This document shows, piece by piece, positions 59,976 through 64,000 of a stretch of DNA of 64,000 nt. The notes under the pieces are model-generated. The model had not been told where the DNA came from. It did not search any database and saw only the letters and a program-made list of their open reading frames with translations. The stretch's first letter is position 1, and each line of letters starts with the position of its first letter. The stretch is taken from NCBI GenBank assembly GCA_022836615.1, contig MU405212.1:434001-498000 (forward strand), read 5' to 3'. A program made the position numbers and the translations under genes. The stretch is from Annulohypoxylon bovei var. microspora (Eukaryota; Ascomycota; Sordariomycetes; Xylariales; Hypoxylaceae).

Positions 59976-60480
59976 GACGAAGGTAGTGTAAATGTTCGCA
60001 CATGAACTGATGGACATGAATTGTTGAAGTGGTGGGAATTGGGAATTTAAAAGAAGAAGAAAAAACCAAACCTAGCAGGACGATACAGAAAATAGGACAC
60101 GGAGGGGTTCAGGGCATGATGGGGCCGGAATAATCATTTTCGTATAAACCTTCTCATTGGAATAAATACGTGGTATAGCATGCTATTTTGATGAGTCAAT
60201 TATCTTTTTGTCTTTCGCTCGACCACCTCCTTTTTGGTTAGACGATACGGTAAAAGATTATTCGGCTCCGTACGTATAAACGGTGCATTGGCTGGATTTG
60301 TGGGCCATCCGAATCGTCGTTAAGTTCGGACTAGGGGTACGGACCGGATTTGTGGATCATCCGGAGCAAATATGTGGATATCTTTCACATTTTATGTCCG
60401 AACTCTATTATTACCTAGCTCTTTCTATTATTAATATTATAATGTTTCTTCGTTCATTATGAAAGTTGTACCTAGTAGTG
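59976..60480. other. Intergenic with short inverted and direct repeats
   Basis: Two direct copies of GGATTTGTGGRYCATCCG (60294-60311 and 60346-60363) are present. An inverted pair, AGTTCGGAC (60323-60331) and GTCCGAACT (60396-60404), also occurs. This suggests an old small transposon, but no target duplication was found. Confidence 0.5.
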
Positions 60481-60625
60481 GATCTTCTTTGTAGATCATC
60501 TGGGGGATTCACAGGAGATCGAAACAAGGACCTCGGTAAGGCTCGACGGGCTGTTACACCAAGTGTCTCATCTGCCAGACTAGAATCTGCGCTACCAGGG
60601 TCTTCATGAGCCCACCGCCGTGGCA
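60480..60625 (-). mobile_element. Possible tRNA-derived SINE relic
   Basis: On the minus strand a TGGTAGCGCAG A-box-like motif (about 60600) is followed by a B-box-like GTTTCGATCTCC (about 60514-60525), as in Pol III internal promoters. No complete tRNA cloverleaf can be drawn and no A-tail or target duplication is clear. This is a tentative call. Confidence 0.3.
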
Positions 60626-61142
60626 TTCTGGGTGATCTCCCAATTGGTGGGTTATGGTTCGTGGCTAAGAAGCTAAGCTTACAGGGGGATGCGGACAAAA
60701 GAAAAACATCGTTCAAACCACCTCCACTATCACGTTCTTTTCGAAACAGACTCGCTTACATGTTTCTAGTACGTTTGAATGCCGGGGTCGTGGCGAATTG
60801 GGAGATCGGATGTTGTCGACTTGGCTTCTACCACGGAACTCCATCTCAAAGCCAAGACGCGAAATTTATATGAGATAGCCAGGCCTGTTAGGAAAAACAT
60901 TACTCCTAACCATGTTCGTAGAATGGGGAATTTTCTGTCCACGCAAGCATCGAGGTCAGGAAAGTGGGCAAGTATTCCTGTGAGGTGCATGGAATAACCA
61001 ACTTAACATTCAATTGACATTGGTTCATCGCGCGGGAACGTAGTTGTAACTTATTATTTTTTTGTGTATCTTTCGTCTTCCCACGGCCGGCCTGTTGGGA
61101 CACCTTTTAGGAATGGCATTGGGTATACAATAGCGAACTACG
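60626..61142. other. Intergenic, no gene seen
   Basis: Promoter region of the following membrane-protein gene. Short open frames on both strands lack domain or splice support. Confidence 0.5.
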
Positions 61143-62904
61143 ATGACGAAACCGGTGCTGTCGCTCCTATTGCTGTGGTCGCTCTGGTCAACGACGGGCT
61201 TGGGGTTTAGCGATTTCGCGTCCAATGAGGGTACACTCGATAACAGAGAACAGAGGGATGGGGGGAATGAGCCGGTAGCGGTGAGATGGGTTGTGACGGG
61301 GAGGAACGATAACGAAGCTCAGGCTCCTTCAATTACGGCGGCACCTGTTCTTCCAAAAGCAGCTTTGCCAGATAACTCACGTCTCCAAAACCGCCAAACT
61401 ACTGCAGACCCAGATGATACGAGCGATGACAACGGGCCACTGCCACCTCCCACCCCTCCACCAGGCCTTCCCGGCCTGGCCCAAGCCAGCAGCAGCATAT
61501 CCAGCAGTGTCTCAGCCGCCGTATCAAGCAGCGTAGCAGGCTTCTTTTCATCATCACTTTTAGCACTTTCGATAGCCTCATCTAGTGCAGTCGCATCTGC
61601 ACGCATAGCCGGAATCTCCGAAGGAATATCGTCAGTTACGGCGGGTGCAAGCGCCCCAACTACAACCGCAGCGTCTGTCACTTCGCCACAGACGACCGGT
61701 GTCACGAGCAGCACGTCTGAAGTGTCGACAACTGGTGCAGATACTTCTAGTGCCATTGCGGACATCCAGACGAGCGCTAGCAAGGCCGTGGAGGAGGCAC
61801 AGGCCAGTGCAAGCAGCAGCGCGCAGAGCGCCGTAGACGCGGCGAATGCTAGCGCGAGTGCTGTTATGGTAAGTACCTGTGGTCCTATCTACCCCTTACC
61901 GGGAAGGTCATATAAAATAAATTGCATATCGCTAACACCATATCAAGGCCGGCACGGGCATCCCCCAAACCCAACGCTCAAGCCTGACGCCAGGCCAAAT
62001 CGGAGGAATCGTCATATCCATCGCCTTCATATCCTCGCTCCTCTCCGCCCTCGCCACCTTCCTGCTCATGCGCCGCAAAGCGCGGCTCCAAGAATCCACT
62101 AACAAACTCGAACCCGACTGGCCGCTAGGCCCCGGCGCCCAAGCCGCAGCCCCAGCTCCGGCCGCGGACCCGCGTCCTCACTCCCTCACGCAGTCGATCC
62201 GCAACCGGCTGTCGTCCTTCCACATGTTCGGGGCGCCCATCATGCCGCCGTACCGGCGCAGCCAGTCGCCCAGCAACAGCAACAGCAACAGCAGCAACTT
62301 CGCCGCGGACGTCAAGCGGCGCCCGCCCTCGTCCGAGCACCCGGCGTTGGCCATGTCGCACAGCGCGCGCCCGCTCAGCGACCCCGTGTTCCCGGTGTCC
62401 CCCGTCTCGTCCGTGGGCGACCAGTCGCTCATCCTGCAGAGCCACGAGCCGGAGCCGCGGCTGCAGCCCTCGCCCCCCATGCCCGCGCCCGTCGTCGCGG
62501 CGGACGTAAGCACGACCGCGAGAGCCTCCGGGGCGCCGGGCCGCGTGTCGCTCGCGCGCGAGCAGAGCATCAGCGGGGGCCAGCGGCCGCAGCTGGTGCG
62601 CGTGGGCAGCGGGCGGGAGCGGAAGGGCGCATCGGACGACCCGCTGTCCATGAACCCCGTGTGCGCGGACTCGGGGTACGACGCAGTGCCCGTGTCCGCG
62701 ACGGGGCAGTGCCACATGGTATTGCCCATGCAGTCCCCCAGAGAGGAGGACCTGCATGGGGGGTGGAGGACCAGCGCGGGGACAGAGATAAGTGCGGTTT
62801 CTTCATTCCAGGTCCAAGCGCCCATTCCGAGGCGGCTTGTAGATCCCATTTCGCTTGAGCAGGGCCCGAATTATTTGCCGCATGCTTTTGACGGTCATTA
62901 CTGA
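61143..62904 (+). CDS. Mucin-like single-pass membrane protein, cell-wall-sensor type
   Basis: Exons 61143-61868 and 61948-62904 (phase 0, GTAAGT donor, CTAAC branch, AAG acceptor), 560 residues. A signal peptide (about 1-21, MTKPVLSLLLLWSLWS) leads into an extracellular region that is Pro-rich (LPPPTPPPGLPG near 100) and then very Ser/Thr/Ala-rich (about 115-242), expected to be O-mannosylated. A single membrane helix follows (about 253-275, IGGIVISIAFISSLLSALATFLL) with a stop-transfer RRK. A ~280-residue cytoplasmic tail is Pro/Ser/Arg-rich with many possible phosphosites. The layout resembles Wsc/Mid2 wall sensors, but no WSC Cys domain is present, so the sensor role is inference. The tail-coding DNA (about 62.1-62.75 kb) is strikingly GC-rich, unlike exon 1. 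Confidence 0.8.
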
Positions 62905-63473
62905 GAGTTAGTTCGATATATATATTCTGTACATAGTGTTAAATATTGTTAGACCGTCAATACGAGTACATACTTGCGATCGAGTTATCTCTCCGCACTG
63001 CCTAATATTCTGATATAATGCGGTAGACCCATTCATAATCGTTCCTTTAGAGTCCAGGTAGATTTCACAAAACAGATATGGAGTAGGGGACCGGGAATTT
63101 CCAGCTCAATTATTTTTCATTACCTTAAAATCGCACCTTTTATGTACAGTTACATCGATCCCAAAGCCGACCTTCCTACAGTTAAGCACTTTCGGGCTGA
63201 GGAACCTTCAGCCCCGCCTAGCCTAACCTAACGCCAGCCATGCACACCGACGCGTCGTGAAGACACGTTGTATTTGAAACATGTTCGAGTCTTAATCCTT
63301 ATAGGCCTCACTGGCTCGTTATACATGAGCGGACATCCCCGTGAGCCATAGGTCGCCTATAAGCGGGAAACCCGTAAATGCCTAGTAGACATCGTAAATA
63401 TTTGGATCTCGCCATGAGACTAGACACCCCCTGTCCCCAACCAACGGTGGGAGGTAAAATATGTTAAGAGTGC
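62905..63473. other. Intergenic between convergent genes
   Basis: 3' flanks of the mucin-like gene and of ERD2. No coding or RNA signal. Confidence 0.55.
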
Positions 63474-63967
63474 TTATACGGGCAGCTTGAACTTCTTGCC
63501 CTTGAGCACCTTGTTGTAGTAGATCCAGAAGAAGTCGCTGTACAGAACGGTCTGGATAAGACCGGCCACGATGGCAATCCAATCAACCTTGTGCTTGGGC
63601 TCGGTAAGGTACCTGTAGACCCAGTTGGGGATGTAGAGAGTACGGTAGATGCCTAGCGCAAACAGGTAGTGAGTCGTGATGACCTCAGCTTCGCCAGTCC
63701 TCTGCAACATGAACAACTGAGGAAGAATAGCAACCGACTCCAGCCAGATCGAGAAGGCCCATAGAATCTCGGAAAAGGTGTACTCGTACGGTAGGAGGAT
63801 AGCAAGAGCCGCAGCACCGCCTAGAAGGTATTGTACACGGAAGGTATCGAGATTCGGGTCGACTGTTGGCTTATACTTGGTCGTCATCAGGTAGATAACG
63901 TAGCCCTGGCTGCTGATAAAGAGGATCTTGAAGATGATGTTGTAGAAGCTGGTCGTGCTAAAGAGGT
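63474..63967 (-). CDS. ERD2: ER lumen protein-retaining receptor Erd2, C-terminal exon (partial)
   Basis: KDEL/HDEL receptor that returns escaped ER proteins from the Golgi by COPI vesicles; seven-helix membrane protein. Only the last exon is in the window. It begins at 63967 after a TAG acceptor, phase 1, continuing a codon begun upstream, and ends at the TAA at 63476-63474. The visible part (about 164 residues) starts within LFSTTSFYNIIFKILFISSQGY. It contains the family blocks DPNLDTFRVQYLLG, EILWAFSIWLESVAILPQLFMLQRTGEAE, THYLFALGIYRTLYIPNWVYRY and YSDFFWIYYNKVLKGKKFKLPV. The lysine-rich tail is needed for retrograde sorting in known receptors. The N-terminal exon(s) lie beyond the right edge. 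Confidence 0.96.
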
Positions 63968-64000
63968 CTATCGATATTTTTTGTAAGTATAACCCGCTCT

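Noticed and set aside
62125..62849. Long open frames (over 200 codons) on the minus strand
   Set aside because: They are mirror frames of the GC-rich tail of the mucin-like gene; low-complexity Arg/Gly/Leu composition and no family motif.

Overview
The window is nuclear DNA of a filamentous ascomycete (Pezizomycotina, most likely Sordariomycetes). The reasons are short (about 50-100 nt) GT..AG introns with CTAAC/CTGAC-type branch sites, a tRNA-Ala interrupted after position 37, and gene families typical of this group. Nothing looks bacterial or organellar. All gene models below were spliced by eye from frame continuity, donor, branch and acceptor sequences.

Layout. 0.8-2.6 kb: MCH1-like transporter (-). 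3.9-4.5 kb: orphan gene (+). 5.2-5.9 kb: ribosomal protein S8 (+). 7.15-10.0 kb: Gyp5-type Rab GAP (-). 10-13.7 kb: AT-rich gene desert. 13.8-15.0 kb: beta-lactamase/transesterase-fold hydrolase (+). 15.4 kb: intron-containing tRNA-Ala(AGC) (-). 17.7-30.4 kb: giant Tom1/HUWE1 HECT ubiquitin ligase (+; 10 exons, 4051 aa). 31.3-32.8 kb: secreted GH5 endoglucanase (-; 8 exons). 34.6-41.4 kb: housekeeping block with mitochondrial uS19m (+), TAF10 (-), Ctf8 (-), ribosomal protein S6 (+) and PRPP synthetase (-). 43.0-43.6 kb: secreted T1-type ribonuclease (-).

44.6-60 kb is an accessory island. It holds a DUF3632-like protein, a decayed ankyrin gene facing an intact kinase-ankyrin gene, a TIR element carrying a small ORF, a 985-residue double-kinase protein, a hAT-type MITE with an 8-bp target duplication, a CorA-like membrane protein with a suspicious 24-nt gap, a Cys-rich hypothetical protein and a possible tRNA-derived SINE. 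61.1-62.9 kb: mucin-like single-pass membrane protein with a very GC-rich tail. 63.5-64 kb: C-terminal exon of the ER HDEL receptor Erd2, cut by the window edge.

How the genes fit together. Left and centre are core functions: translation, transcription, clamp loading, nucleotide supply, ubiquitylation and ER/Golgi traffic. The best candidate for something undescribed is the 45.7-55.3 kb stretch, where two unusual kinase-domain proteins converge on each other, one fused to ankyrin repeats and one with an active-looking kinase followed by a pseudokinase. They are flanked by transposon relics and by a dead paralogue of the ankyrin tail. This looks like a rapidly evolving signalling or self/non-self recognition locus, but that function is inference.
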